Below, in pieces: positions 1 to 8,000 of a stretch of 64,000 nt of DNA. The first letter of the stretch is position 1. Every line of letters begins with the position of its first letter. Origin of the DNA: Streptococcus suis (GTDB lineage: Bacteria; Bacillota; Bacilli; Lactobacillales; Streptococcaceae). Under the pieces are notes generated by a model. It had not been told where the DNA came from. It did no database searches and saw only the letters and a list, made by a program, of their open reading frames with translations. The DNA lies in contig CP025095.1 in NCBI GenBank assembly GCA_002831545.1, forward strand, positions 186,001 to 250,000, written 5' to 3'. The translations under genes were made by a program, and so were the position numbers.

Positions 1-1
1 C

Positions 2-595
2 GTCAAGAAAAATCATAGTATCAGCCTCATGCCTGTGGTCGATTTTTTGGTAGCGCAGGTGGGCTGGACACCCAAAGACCTGGATCGGGTTGTGGTCGCT
101 CAGGGACCTGGCTCCTACACGGGGCTTCGTGTGGCGGTGGCGACTGCCAAGACCTTGGCCTACACCCTCAAGATCGACTTGGTGGGGCTATCCAGTCTTC
201 AGTCCCTGGTTCCGTCCAGCCTGACGGGTCTGGTGGTGCCCCTCATCGATGCCCGCCGTAACTGCGTCTATGCAGGTGTTTATGAAAATGGCAGAGCAGT
301 CGAGCCAGACCGCTACTGGTCTTTTGAAGACTTACTATCTAGCCTGTCTGGCAAAGCAAACATCACCTTTGTCGGAGAAGTAGAAAACTTTATGGAGCAA
401 ATCGAGCAAGCTCTGCCGACTGCCCAGTATCAAACCAGCCTGCCGACTGCCTATCAATTGGCGGTGCTGGGTCAAGACTTGCCAGCAGTAGATGTCACCA
501 GCTTTGAGCCCAACTATCTCAAGCGAGTAGAGGCAGAGGAAAATTGGCTCAAGGACAACCAAGCTGGCTCAGAAAGTTATATCAAGCGTGTATGA
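2..595 (+). CDS. tsaB: TsaB, t6A biosynthesis protein (5' end outside window)
   Basis: TsaB is the inactive TsaD paralogue that acts with TsaD and TsaE to make N6-threonylcarbamoyladenosine at position 37 of ANN-decoding tRNAs in the cytoplasm. The reading frame is open from the first complete codon of the window (VKKNHS...), so the true start lies upstream. The family signature GPGSYTGLR is present, followed by the conserved TAKTLAY stretch. The stop TGA (593-595) overlaps the ATG of the next gene, which indicates translational coupling in a tsaB-rimI-tsaD operon. Identification is firm; only the N-terminal part of roughly 30-40 residues is missing. Confidence 0.95.
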   Translation, partial: VKKNHSISLMPVVDFLVAQVGWTPKDLDRVVVAQGPGSYTGLRVAVATAKTLAYTLKIDLVGLSSLQSLVPSSLTGLVVPLIDARRNCVYAGVYENGRAVEPDRYWSFEDLLSSLSGKANITFVGEVENFMEQIEQALPTAQYQTSLPTAYQLAVLGQDLPAVDVTSFEPNYLKRVEAEENWLKDNQAGSESYIKRV

Positions 596-1032
596 TAGAG
601 ATTAAACACTACGATGGTCAGGAAAATCTGGCAGAGGCTGTTTTGGCAGTTATGCAGTCGGTTTATGAGCAGTTTCCATGGACCTTGGAACAGATTGCCT
701 CTAGCATGGAGAGTCAGGATGAGGATTATTATCTGGCCTATGAGGGTCAGGAGCTAGTCGGTTTTTTGGCTGTGCAGACGGTGCTGGATGAGATGGAAAT
801 CTTGCAGATTGCAGTCAGGGCTGATTTTCAGAGGTTGGGAATCGCCAGTCAGCTGATGGCTGCTGTGATGGACTGGGATGGAGACATCTTCCTCGAAGTG
901 AGGGAGTCCAATAGCGCAGCTCAAGCCCTCTATACACGCCAGCATTTTACCAAAATAGGAAAACGAAAAGACTACTACCGCCATCCTGTCGAGGACGCGG
1001 TGATAATGAAGAGAGAACGGAATGAAAGATAG
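592..1032 (+). CDS. rimI: Ribosomal-protein-alanine N-acetyltransferase RimI
   Basis: GNAT-fold acetyltransferase of 146 residues, the usual RimI length, which acetylates the N-terminal alanine of ribosomal protein S18 in E. coli; in streptococci the substrate is less certain. The acetyl-CoA loop appears as [14 protein letters not shown], followed by [14 protein letters not shown], which is typical RimI. The frame is open further upstream, but the ATG at 592 overlaps the tsaB stop (ATGA), so this start is chosen. The 3' end overlaps tsaD by 11 bases. Position between tsaB and tsaD is the standard Firmicutes arrangement. Confidence 0.93.
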   Translation: MIEIKHYDGQENLAEAVLAVMQSVYEQFPWTLEQIASSMESQDEDYYLAYEGQELVGFLAVQTVLDEMEILQIAVRADFQRLGIASQLMAAVMDWDGDIFLEVRESNSAAQALYTRQHFTKIGKRKDYYRHPVEDAVIMKRERNER

Positions 1033-2029
1033 ATTGATTTTGGCGATTGAGACCTCCTGTGACGAGACCTCGGTGGCTGTTTTGCGCAATGAGGCGGAGC
1101 TTTTATCCAACGTCATTGCCAGCCAGATTGCCAGCCACCAGCGGTTTGGTGGGGTGGTGCCAGAGGTGGCCAGCCGTCACCATGTAGAAGTGATTACGGC
1201 CTGTATCGAGGAGGCCTTGTTGGAGGCGGAAGTGACGGCAGAGGACTTGACGGCTGTGGCTGTGACCTATGGTCCAGGATTAGTTGGTGCCCTGTTGGTC
1301 GGGATTTCGGCTGCCAAGGCATTTGCTTGGGCTAACGGTCTGCCACTCATTCCTGTCAACCACATGGCAGGGCATTTGATGGCTGCGCGTGCGGTCAAGG
1401 AATTGGAGTTTCCGCTCTTGGCTCTCTTGGTCAGTGGTGGGCACACGGAGTTGGTCTATGTGTCAGAGGCGGGCGACTACAAGATAGTCGGTGAAACGCG
1501 AGATGATGCGGTCGGCGAGGCCTATGACAAGGTGGGACGGGTTATGGGTCTGCCCTATCCAGCTGGTCGGGTCATCGATGAGTTGGCACATGAGGGGCAG
1601 GATATTTATGACTTTCCTCGTGCTATGATTAAGGAGGATAATCTGGAGTTTTCTTTCTCTGGTTTGAAATCCGCCTTTATCAACCTCTACCACAATGCCC
1701 AGCAGAAAGGGGAAAGCTTGTCCAATGCGGACCTGTCAGCTTCTTTCCAAGCCTGTGTTTTGGACATTCTCATGGCCAAGACCAAGAAGGCCTTGGAGAA
1801 ATACCCTGTCAAGACCTTGGTCGTAGCGGGTGGTGTGGCAGCTAATCAGGGCTTACGAGAGCGGTTGGCGGCTGAAATCACCGATGTGGAGGTCATCATT
1901 CCCCCGCTTCGACTCTGCGGTGACAATGCAGGTATGATTGCCTTGGCAGCGGTCAGTGAGTACAATAAGGCAAACCTTGCTGGCTGGGACCTCAATGCCA
2001 AGCCTAGTCTGGCTTTTGAAAATTTGTAA
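1022..2029 (+). CDS. tsaD: TsaD, tRNA threonylcarbamoyladenosine transferase
   Basis: Catalytic ASKHA-fold subunit that transfers the threonylcarbamoyl group to A37 of tRNA. The 335-residue length is normal. It opens with [20 protein letters not shown], has the metal-binding HMAGH motif near residue 120, the SGGHTELV phosphate loop and a C-terminal [14 protein letters not shown] motif. It overlaps rimI by 11 bases and ends the operon; a hairpin terminator follows at 2057-2089. Older annotations call this family O-sialoglycoprotein endopeptidase (Gcp), an activity not supported for bacterial members. Confidence 0.96.
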   Translation: MKDRLILAIETSCDETSVAVLRNEAELLSNVIASQIASHQRFGGVVPEVASRHHVEVITACIEEALLEAEVTAEDLTAVAVTYGPGLVGALLVGISAAKAFAWANGLPLIPVNHMAGHLMAARAVKELEFPLLALLVSGGHTELVYVSEAGDYKIVGETRDDAVGEAYDKVGRVMGLPYPAGRVIDELAHEGQDIYDFPRAMIKEDNLEFSFSGLKSAFINLYHNAQQKGESLSNADLSASFQACVLDILMAKTKKALEKYPVKTLVVAGGVAANQGLRERLAAEITDVEVIIPPLRLCGDNAGMIALAAVSEYNKANLAGWDLNAKPSLAFENL

Positions 2030-2056
2030 AGAAAATTTTATACGTACCTAGAAACG

Positions 2057-2089
2057 AACTCATCACATTTTGTGGTGGGTTACTTTTTT
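2057..2089 (+). terminator. Terminator after the tsaB-rimI-tsaD operon
   Basis: Ten-pair stem AACTCATCAC / GTGGTGGGTT (with G-U pairs), loop ATTTT, followed by six T. The hairpin and the bases just after it resemble the start of the IS4-family element at 38258-38295, a point taken up in the findings. Confidence 0.8.
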
Positions 2090-2095
2090 CATTTG

Positions 2096-2104
2096 TGGTA
2101 TACT
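2096..2104 (+). promoter_or_regulatory. Extended -10 promoter of the rpn gene
   Basis: TGGTATACT gives an extended -10 box directly after the terminator. No good -35 box is visible. It is the only plausible promoter before the rpn gene. Confidence 0.5.
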
Positions 2105-2201
2105 ATATATAGAAAAGTTTTTCATTTGATTTCGAATAAAATAAGTAGAACCCCAAAAAACTGGTTCCAACATGAAAAATCAAATGAAAGGATGTGGGAT
2201 A

Positions 2202-3092
2202 TTGAGACATACCCTACTAAGACCAACACAAGACACGGTTGCCAAGAAAATTTTTCAAAACACGGAAGTGACCAAGGCTTTTATTTCAGATATTTTGGAC
2301 CTGCCTGTTTTAGAAGTAGAACTTCTTGACGGCTATCAGATTCGTCTGCCCAATGATGACTTGCCTAAAGGTTTTTACACGGTGACGGACATTTTAGTCA
2401 AATTGGACGATGGCACACAAGTTGTCATTGAAATCCAGATTGCCAAGCAAAAGACCTTTGTCAATCGCTTGTGGGCCTACATCTGTACGCAGGTGCATGA
2501 TAACGTTGAAAAGGTTCGGCAAGAATACGGTCACACCCACTTCACTCACGAGAGGATTTATCCTGTTTATGGCATCGCCCTCTTGGAGAAAAATTATTTC
2601 GACGACGACAAGCCTTTCCACGTGTTTAGCCTGCGTGAAGAGGAGACCAATGAAGAGCTGACAGTCAAACCCAAAACTAGCTCCAAGCACCACAGCCTCT
2701 TGAAAATGGCTTTTCTGGAGTTAGAAAAATACCAACCCGAAACCATTTCCGATTACGATGTTAAAAAATGGTTCGAATTTTTCGGCAACCGCAACTTTAC
2801 CATTCAGCCCGACAAGATCATATCTCAGGCTGAACACGCCTTAGATTTTACAACTTGGACAAAGGAGGAACAAGATATGTGGGATAAGCAAATTGATAGC
2901 CTTGAAGTTAGCTACGCTACCTTGGTGACTGCGTTTGAAGATGGACGTGAAGAAGGTCGTGAAGAAGGACTTATATACTCTGCCCGTAATTTATTGCTAG
3001 CTGGATTTGATGCTGTTGTCATATCGAACAGCTTAAACCTTCCTCTCGAGCGAGTTCTTCAACTTCAAAGTGAGTTGAACGCCAATACCTGA
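2202..3092 (+). CDS. Rpn-family PD-(D/E)XK nuclease (recombination-promoting nuclease / putative transposase)
   Basis: Rpn proteins are DNA nucleases that promote RecA-independent recombination and, in E. coli, act in phage defence and can be toxic. The TTG start at 2202 is preferred to ATG 2172 because AAAGGA lies 9 bases upstream of it and the family usually begins just before LRPT; this gives 296 residues. The nuclease core is visible as Asp63 (VTDIL) and Glu77-x-Gln79 (VIEIQ) in the TTG-based numbering. The last about 70 residues form a charged helix (DGREEGREEG) plus a short conserved C-terminal domain. A perfect AAAGGAGG with ATG 8 bases later occurs inside the gene (2861-2879), so a short in-frame product is likely. 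Extra copies of this C-terminal ORF follow downstream. Confidence 0.85.
   Translation: MRHTLLRPTQDTVAKKIFQNTEVTKAFISDILDLPVLEVELLDGYQIRLPNDDLPKGFYTVTDILVKLDDGTQVVIEIQIAKQKTFVNRLWAYICTQVHDNVEKVRQEYGHTHFTHERIYPVYGIALLEKNYFDDDKPFHVFSLREEETNEELTVKPKTSSKHHSLLKMAFLELEKYQPETISDYDVKKWFEFFGNRNFTIQPDKIISQAEHALDFTTWTKEEQDMWDKQIDSLEVSYATLVTAFEDGREEGREEGLIYSARNLLLAGFDAVVISNSLNLPLERVLQLQSELNANT
2877..3092 (+). CDS. Nested short C-terminal Rpn product (71 aa, internal start)
   Basis: Inside the rpn gene, AAAGGAGG (2861-2868) sits 8 bases before ATG 2877, in frame with the nuclease, and would give a 71-residue protein starting MWDKQIDSLEVSYATL. The site is a better ribosome binding site than the one at the start of the gene. 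In E. coli, short Rpn proteins made from internal starts bind the full-length nuclease and block it; the same role here is inference by analogy. The two free-standing ORFs downstream begin with the same MWD[KR]QIDSLEVSYATL and the same ribosome binding site, which supports the start. Confidence 0.7.
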   Translation: MWDKQIDSLEVSYATLVTAFEDGREEGREEGLIYSARNLLLAGFDAVVISNSLNLPLERVLQLQSELNANT

Positions 3093-3179
3093 TGCTGGTT
3101 TACTATTCAACCTGACAAGATCATATCTCAGGCTGAACATGCCCTAGATTTTACAACTTGGACAAAGGAGGAAAAAGAT

Positions 3180-3443
3180 ATGTGGGATAGACAAATCGAT
3201 AGCCTTGAGGTTAGTTACGCTACCTTGATGACTGCCAAGGAAGACGGATTTGAAAAAGGGCTGGAGCGAGGTCGTGAAGAAGGCTTGGAGAAAGGGTTGG
3301 AGCGAGGACGTGAAGAAGGACTTATATACTCTGCCCGTAATTTATTGCTAGCTGGATTTGATGCTGTTGTCATATCGAACAGCTTAAACCTTCCTCTCGA
3401 GCGAGTTCTTCAACTTCAAAGTGAGTTGAACGCAAATAGCTAA
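3180..3443 (+). CDS. Free-standing RpnS-like C-terminal ORF, copy 1 (87 aa)
   Basis: A tandem copy of the 3' part of the rpn gene, starting after its stop. It has its own AAAGGAGG (3164-3171) 8 bases before ATG. Compared with the nested product it has a longer charged helix, with alternating GLERGREE and GLEKG units, and then an almost identical last 45 residues ending in LNANS. The upstream non-coding part (about 3103-3179) is also derived from the nuclease gene but lacks the catalytic part. If short Rpn proteins are inhibitors, this would be an orphan inhibitor with altered helix length. Confidence 0.6.
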   Translation: MWDRQIDSLEVSYATLMTAKEDGFEKGLERGREEGLEKGLERGREEGLIYSARNLLLAGFDAVVISNSLNLPLERVLQLQSELNANS

Positions 3444-3602
3444 CATCTGCCCTCCATATAACCCGAAACCATTTCCGATTACGATGTCAAAAAATGGTTC
3501 GAGTTTTTCGGCAATCGTGACTTTACCATTCAACCTGACAAGATTATTTCCCAGGCAGAACACGCCTTAGACTTTACAAGCTGGACAAAGGAGGAAAAAG
3601 AT

Positions 3603-3818
3603 ATGTGGGATAAGCAAATTGATAGCCTTGAGGTTAGTTACGCTACCTTGGTGACTGCGTTTGAAGATGGACGCGAAGAAGGTCGTGAAGAACTTCAAAT
3701 CACCTCTGCACGTAATTTATTGTTAGCTGGAGTTGATATTGATATCATATCGAACAGTTTAAACCTCCCTCTCGAGCGAGTTCTCCAACTTCAAAGCGAG
3801 TTAGCCGAGAATAGCTAA
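3603..3818 (+). CDS. Free-standing RpnS-like C-terminal ORF, copy 2 (71 aa)
   Basis: Second tandem copy, again with AAAGGAGG (3587-3594) 8 bases before ATG. It starts MWDKQIDSLEVSYATL like the nested product but differs in the middle (ELQITSARNLLLAGVDIDII) and ends ELAENS. This divergence in the C-terminal domain may give a different binding specificity. The duplicated unit begins at about 3459 within the coding sequence for ETISDYDVKKWFEFF of the nuclease, so the cassette carries about 140 bases of nuclease sequence before the ORF. Confidence 0.6.
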   Translation: MWDKQIDSLEVSYATLVTAFEDGREEGREELQITSARNLLLAGVDIDIISNSLNLPLERVLQLQSELAENS

Positions 3819-3835
3819 CCAAAATTATCCATATA

Positions 3836-3942
3836 ACCCGAAACCATTTCCGACTACGATGTCAAAAAATGGTTCGAGTTTTTCGGCAACCGCAACTTTA
3901 CCATTCAACCCGACAAGATTATCGCCCAGACTGAAATTTATA
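3836..3942 (+). pseudogene. Truncated fourth rpn 3' cassette
   Basis: About 107 bases again match the nuclease segment ETISDYDVKKWFEFFGNRNF through PDKII, after which similarity ends. It lacks the ribosome binding site and the short ORF. It marks the downstream edge of the cassette array. Confidence 0.65.
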
Positions 3943-3951
3943 AAACCTACC

Positions 3952-3984
3952 AAAGCCCTCTGAATATGCTCATTCGAGGGTTTT
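3952..3984 (+). terminator. Probable terminator of the rpn cassette array
   Basis: CCCTC / GAGGG stem flanked by AAA / TTT with one bulged G, then a TTTT run. It is the first terminator-like hairpin after tsaD's terminator, so rpn and the short ORFs could share a transcript. Confidence 0.45.
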
Positions 3985-3995
3985 CTCGTGCCTTG

Positions 3996-4106
3996 TATAG
4001 TCGAATGAATTAGCTTTCAGACAAGGAACTGAGGCGCAGGCTATACTAAAGTATGGCAAGGCGAAAGTGACGATGTATCAAAGATAATTCAAATGACTGT
4101 ACTATA
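3996..4106. repeat. MITE-like repeat 1 (111 bp, BOX/RUP-like)
   Basis: Bounded by TATA, with imperfect terminal inverted repeats (AGTC followed by TGAATTA on both arms). The interior contains GGCAAGGCGAAAGTGACGAT, which resembles the pneumococcal BOX boxA core. An inverted, longer relative lies at 56124-56287. Non-coding. Confidence 0.6.
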
Positions 4107-4229
4107 GTAAATTGAATTAGAAACAGGACAGGTTCAAGTTTATCAGCTTGAGGACTCTAAAACTATTTTGAGATTGAGCTACTGATACAATAACCCAAAA
4201 CTATCCTACTCTTGATTCAAATTGCTATA
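4103..4229. repeat. MITE-like repeat 2 (127 bp, RUP-like)
   Basis: Shares its left TATA with repeat 1. The left arm TATAGTAAATTGAATTAGAA and right arm TATAGCAATTTGAATCAAGA (reverse complement) form a terminal inverted repeat of nearly 30 bases with a few mismatches. The left half recurs at 54471-54520, where it is cut by the IS110-type element. TA-bounded termini fit a RUP-like, IS630-mobilised MITE, but this is inference. Confidence 0.6.
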
Positions 4230-4695
4230 CAAGAGAACTAAACAATTGATATAAGGGGAAAAGTTTCGTCCAGCCCAAAAACATAAAAATATAACAAACC
4301 CTATCTCTTTACACAACAATATCCATGTAACACCCCCTCGCTTACAGCAAGACAAGTCTATAGTCGCCAAGGTTCAACTTCATCAACATGAATAAATGTG
4401 TGCAAACTAGGTTATGGCACCGATATAAAACCAGCACTCACCTCCTCTCTTTACATAAATATACAAGTTTTATCATCCGCATTTGTTGGAAAATATAAAA
4501 AAGAAACTGGAAAACATTCAGAAAACGCTATCAACTATCCAAGAAAACAAACCTCATTCTCAGCAAATACCATGAAAATGCACCCAGAAAACCTAGCCGA
4601 ATCCCGACTGTAAAAATTTTTGAAAAAATTTACAAAAAAATATGAAAAATGAGAAAATTTTCATATTTTATACAGTTTTTTAGAAAAAAATTTAT
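4230..4695. other. AT-rich non-coding stretch upstream of the giant surface protein gene
   Basis: No ORF with a ribosome binding site was found; a 71-codon frame at 4398-4613 has none and composition unlike its neighbours. The stretch holds a cre-like site (4520-4533) and very A/T-rich sequence from about 4610. Confidence 0.5.
4520..4533 (+). promoter_or_regulatory. cre-like site, distal
   Basis: AGAAAACGCTATCA matches the catabolite responsive element consensus TGNAANCGNTNNCA at all but the first base. It lies about 310 bases before the promoter at 4830-4858, so a direct role is uncertain. Confidence 0.35.
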
Positions 4696-4794
4696 GCTAT
4701 AATTAGTTTGAGGAGTCACTCATAACTAAATGAAAAAAACTATGAAAATAAATCAAAAAAATGCATGTAATAAGAAAACGCTTACATGCATTTT
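4696..4794 (+). ncRNA. Candidate short leader/small RNA with cre-like loop and terminator
   Basis: An extended -10 box (TGCTATAAT, 4696-4703; no -35 seen) precedes a hairpin of AATGCATGTAA / TTACATGCATT (4760-4792) followed by a short T run. The loop carries AGAAAACGCTTACA (4773-4786), a 13/14 match to the cre consensus. The likely product is a transcript of about 90 bases; a 38-codon frame starting at 4730 exists but is poorly placed relative to GGAG. It could be a small RNA, an attenuated leader or simply a CcpA operator. Confidence 0.35.
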
Positions 4795-4829
4795 CTTCAT
4801 GCGTATGGCGTGGAATGAGTATTATTTTC

Positions 4830-4858
4830 TTGAATTTCTGAAATAATAGTGCTATAAT
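4830..4858 (+). promoter_or_regulatory. Promoter of the giant surface protein gene
   Basis: TTGAAT, 17-base spacer, TATAAT, with TG one base before the -10 box. Transcription would start near 4865, leaving a leader of nearly 200 bases. Confidence 0.7.
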
Positions 4859-4944
4859 TTAACTATCGTACTTATGTAGATTTTTCGGAGCTTTTGCGCC
4901 AATATACGTCACCCCCATGTTCAGAAATGAGCTAATCATAGACG

Positions 4945-4987
4945 ATACCTCCCTACTAACTTTTTAAAGCAGGGGGGGGGTATTTTT
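4945..4987 (+). promoter_or_regulatory. Terminator-like leader hairpin containing a G9 tract
   Basis: ATACCTCCC (4945-4953) can pair with the 3' part of the G run plus TAT (4975-4983); five T follow. The G run (4972-4980) is nine bases long. The element lies between promoter and start codon, so it could act as an attenuator whose strength depends on tract length. The C5 run at about 4912-4916 could compete for pairing. Confidence 0.5.
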
Positions 4988-5062
4988 GTATATAAGCAAG
5001 TGAGAAAAAGGTCTATGTTAGCTACTATTGCATAAGCCAGCACAATTATTAGGAGGATTTTC

Positions 5063-8000
5063 ATGTCTAGTAAAGATATGTTTAGAAAAGAACAACGCTT
5101 TTCTTTTCGTAAATTTAGCTTTGGTCTAGCTTCGGCGGTCATTGCCAACGTTATTTTCGGTGGAGCAATCGCAAACACCCCAGTTGTACATGCCAACACA
5201 GCAACTGAAACAGCAGCAGTCGCAACAAGCGAGCGGATTGCATCCATACCATACACAGTTAACATCGTGGATCAAACAGGTAAAGTTGTTGAAACGAAAG
5301 AGAAAAAGGTTTTAGTATATACAGTTGAGACTATTGCAACAGCAACAGAATACTTGACTGCTGACCTTGTGCCAGAAGGCTATGCCATTGTATCAGGATT
5401 AGGTGAAGTTACCCTTACTGAAAAAGCAGACAACATCTTCACAGTAAAAGTAGACAAAATTGCACCAGAAGCAGCAACAACTACGACAGCTGAGTCGGCT
5501 ACATCTGAAACATCAACTGCAGCAGCAACTCCTGAGCCAGCAAGTTTAGCAGCTACGCAATCAACACCAGTGACGGCAGAAGTAGCTGAGGCTGAGGTAG
5601 CACCAACTACATCAGAAGAATCAGCGAAACCAACAGAACGTACAGCCTACCTTAGCTACATCACTCATTACGTCAATGAAGCAAACGAAACTGTTGACAG
5701 AAGAGGTCACCTTGTACCTGTAACAACGACTGATGAAACAGCTAAAACACAAGTAACCGTGTCTGCATCTGAGAATATGCCTTCTGGTTGGGAATTGGTT
5801 CAAGATAAGGCAAAAGTTGTTGTTCAATTGGTTGAAAACCAAACAAATATATTAGTTTTTGCCGTAACGAAAAAATCTAAAGAAGAAGAGATTGCAGCAT
5901 CACAATTGTCAAACCGTGATGTCTTGATGCGATTGTCTTTAGAAGCAGACTTGCTTGCTGACGAAGCTCTCCGCCAAGTAGCGAAAGAGCAAGCTGGTAA
6001 CACTGCCCTTGAAACAGCTGCTAACGAAACGAAAGCAGTAGCTGCTACCGCTAATGAAGTTTTGGCAAATGACGCTGCAACTGAAGCAGAACTCGATGAC
6101 CAAATCAATACAGTACGCACAAGCACACAAAACCTTGCGGCTGAAATGTTGAAAGTCGATAAAGATGGAATCTTGACTGCTATGTTGGATGCGACAAATC
6201 AAGGTATTACAATCACCACGTCAAGTAAAGGTAAAGTTCGTCCAGATTATCCAAACCATATCCGTGATTTTGCAACCAATTCAAAACAACAAGAATATGA
6301 GAATCAGGATTTCTTCTTTGGTTTGATTGGCAAGGAGTTAACTCAAGAGAACAGCCAAATCAGTGCAACAGCACAAGGTCCGGATGGCTCACCTCTAACC
6401 ATTTCACTCGTAGGTGGTGGATGGCAAGAAATCCCTGAAAGAGACAGATATGGTCTGAACATCAATAATTCAGGTGTCATATACGGAACAACCACTATCA
6501 AAGAGGCAGGTAATACCTTTTCATGGCGGTTCAAAGCTAGCAGCAGTGGTTATGAGACAGTAGGACCACAGTTCACCTTTGTACCGTATACTGTTGTAAA
6601 AACAGATGAGGAGCCAGTTCGTAAAGCAGTTACGGCGGGAGTAACTGCTAATGAGATTCTTGCAAAAGTCAAGTCAGATGTAACACGTGGAAACGGCACA
6701 AGCTCTACTGCCGAAGCTACTCAAGGTCCTTTAAACATTGCCTTTGAGCAACATTTCAACTCTGCACTAACTGCTCGTGCAACAGGTACTTCTACTACCG
6801 TTGCAGATACTGATAAGACTGGCAAACAAATCTGGCATGAAATCAAAGAATATGTCAAAGTTGCTGAAGCTGACGGTACTGTTGTTTCAGGTGATCCGGT
6901 TACAGGCTCTCTTCCTACAGAAGCAGGGACATATGATGTGACTGTTCTTTCAACAAACGTTCATGGTCAAACGATTGAGAATGTTGTTAAAGTCATTCTT
7001 AATGCTGCACCAACAATCACTGCGTCAGGAACAGTTTCGGCAAACCCATTCAACACAACTTCCCCAGAACGTAAGATTGTTTACATCTTCGGTATAACAA
7101 CTGGAGATACTGAAGCGGTAACAACTGCTAAAGCTGAAACAGGGGAAAAAGCTAAGGCACCAATTTTTGACAGCACTATTGCGAAACCAGTTGCAACCAT
7201 CACAGATCCAGATAGCACAAGCATCAAGGTGGACTATGGAGGTGGGGCGGAACAAAACCGACTTAACAACCTCGGTTCTAAAATGGTGGCAACGGCAGCT
7301 GATGGTACTGTATTGAAGGCAACTGATGGTACCTTTACGAACGTAACCGTAACCAATGGTACTGCAAATATTTATCTAGGTGGTACGTACGAGTTCCTAC
7401 CTGGTGGTAAGTATACACGTCAGTTTATCGTATCAGATGAATCAAATACAGAAGTTAGAGGCGAAGCATTCTACACGGTATCTTATACGGATAAACTAGT
7501 AGATAACCAACCTATTGCTAAGAATCAAGATGTTGCATTGACAGAAAGAGAAGTTTTTGCTAAGTTGACCCTTGACGCTCAATCAGGTGGTTTCAGCGAT
7601 ACAAGCCCTACTCTTACAGTTCCTGACAGTGAAGTAACTCGTACCATTGTAGGATACCGCACTGCGGATGGTGTATATACTGAACAAACTAACCTTGCAC
7701 AATTCCCGAAAGATAAGGATTTTGAAGTTAAAGTTAAAACAACTAACGTTTATGGTCAAACCATCTACAACTGGGTAAAAGTTGATTACAACTTGAAACC
7801 AAAAGTTGAAATTGTTGACGCAGTTGAAGGCACAACAAAGACTGTTTATGTCTTCTCTAAAAATAATGATAGAACTGAGAATAGTGAAGGTGTAACCGGA
7901 ACGAATGTAGCATTCGACAGAAATAAGGCTACAAAAGCTGTTGTAAACATAACGGATGATGGGCAAGTCACAAGAATCGTTTACAACGATGCTAGAAATG

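Noticed and set aside
4398..4613. 71-codon ORF upstream of the giant surface protein
   Set aside because: No ribosome binding site or promoter, no recognisable domain, and AT-rich sequence where such frames occur by chance.
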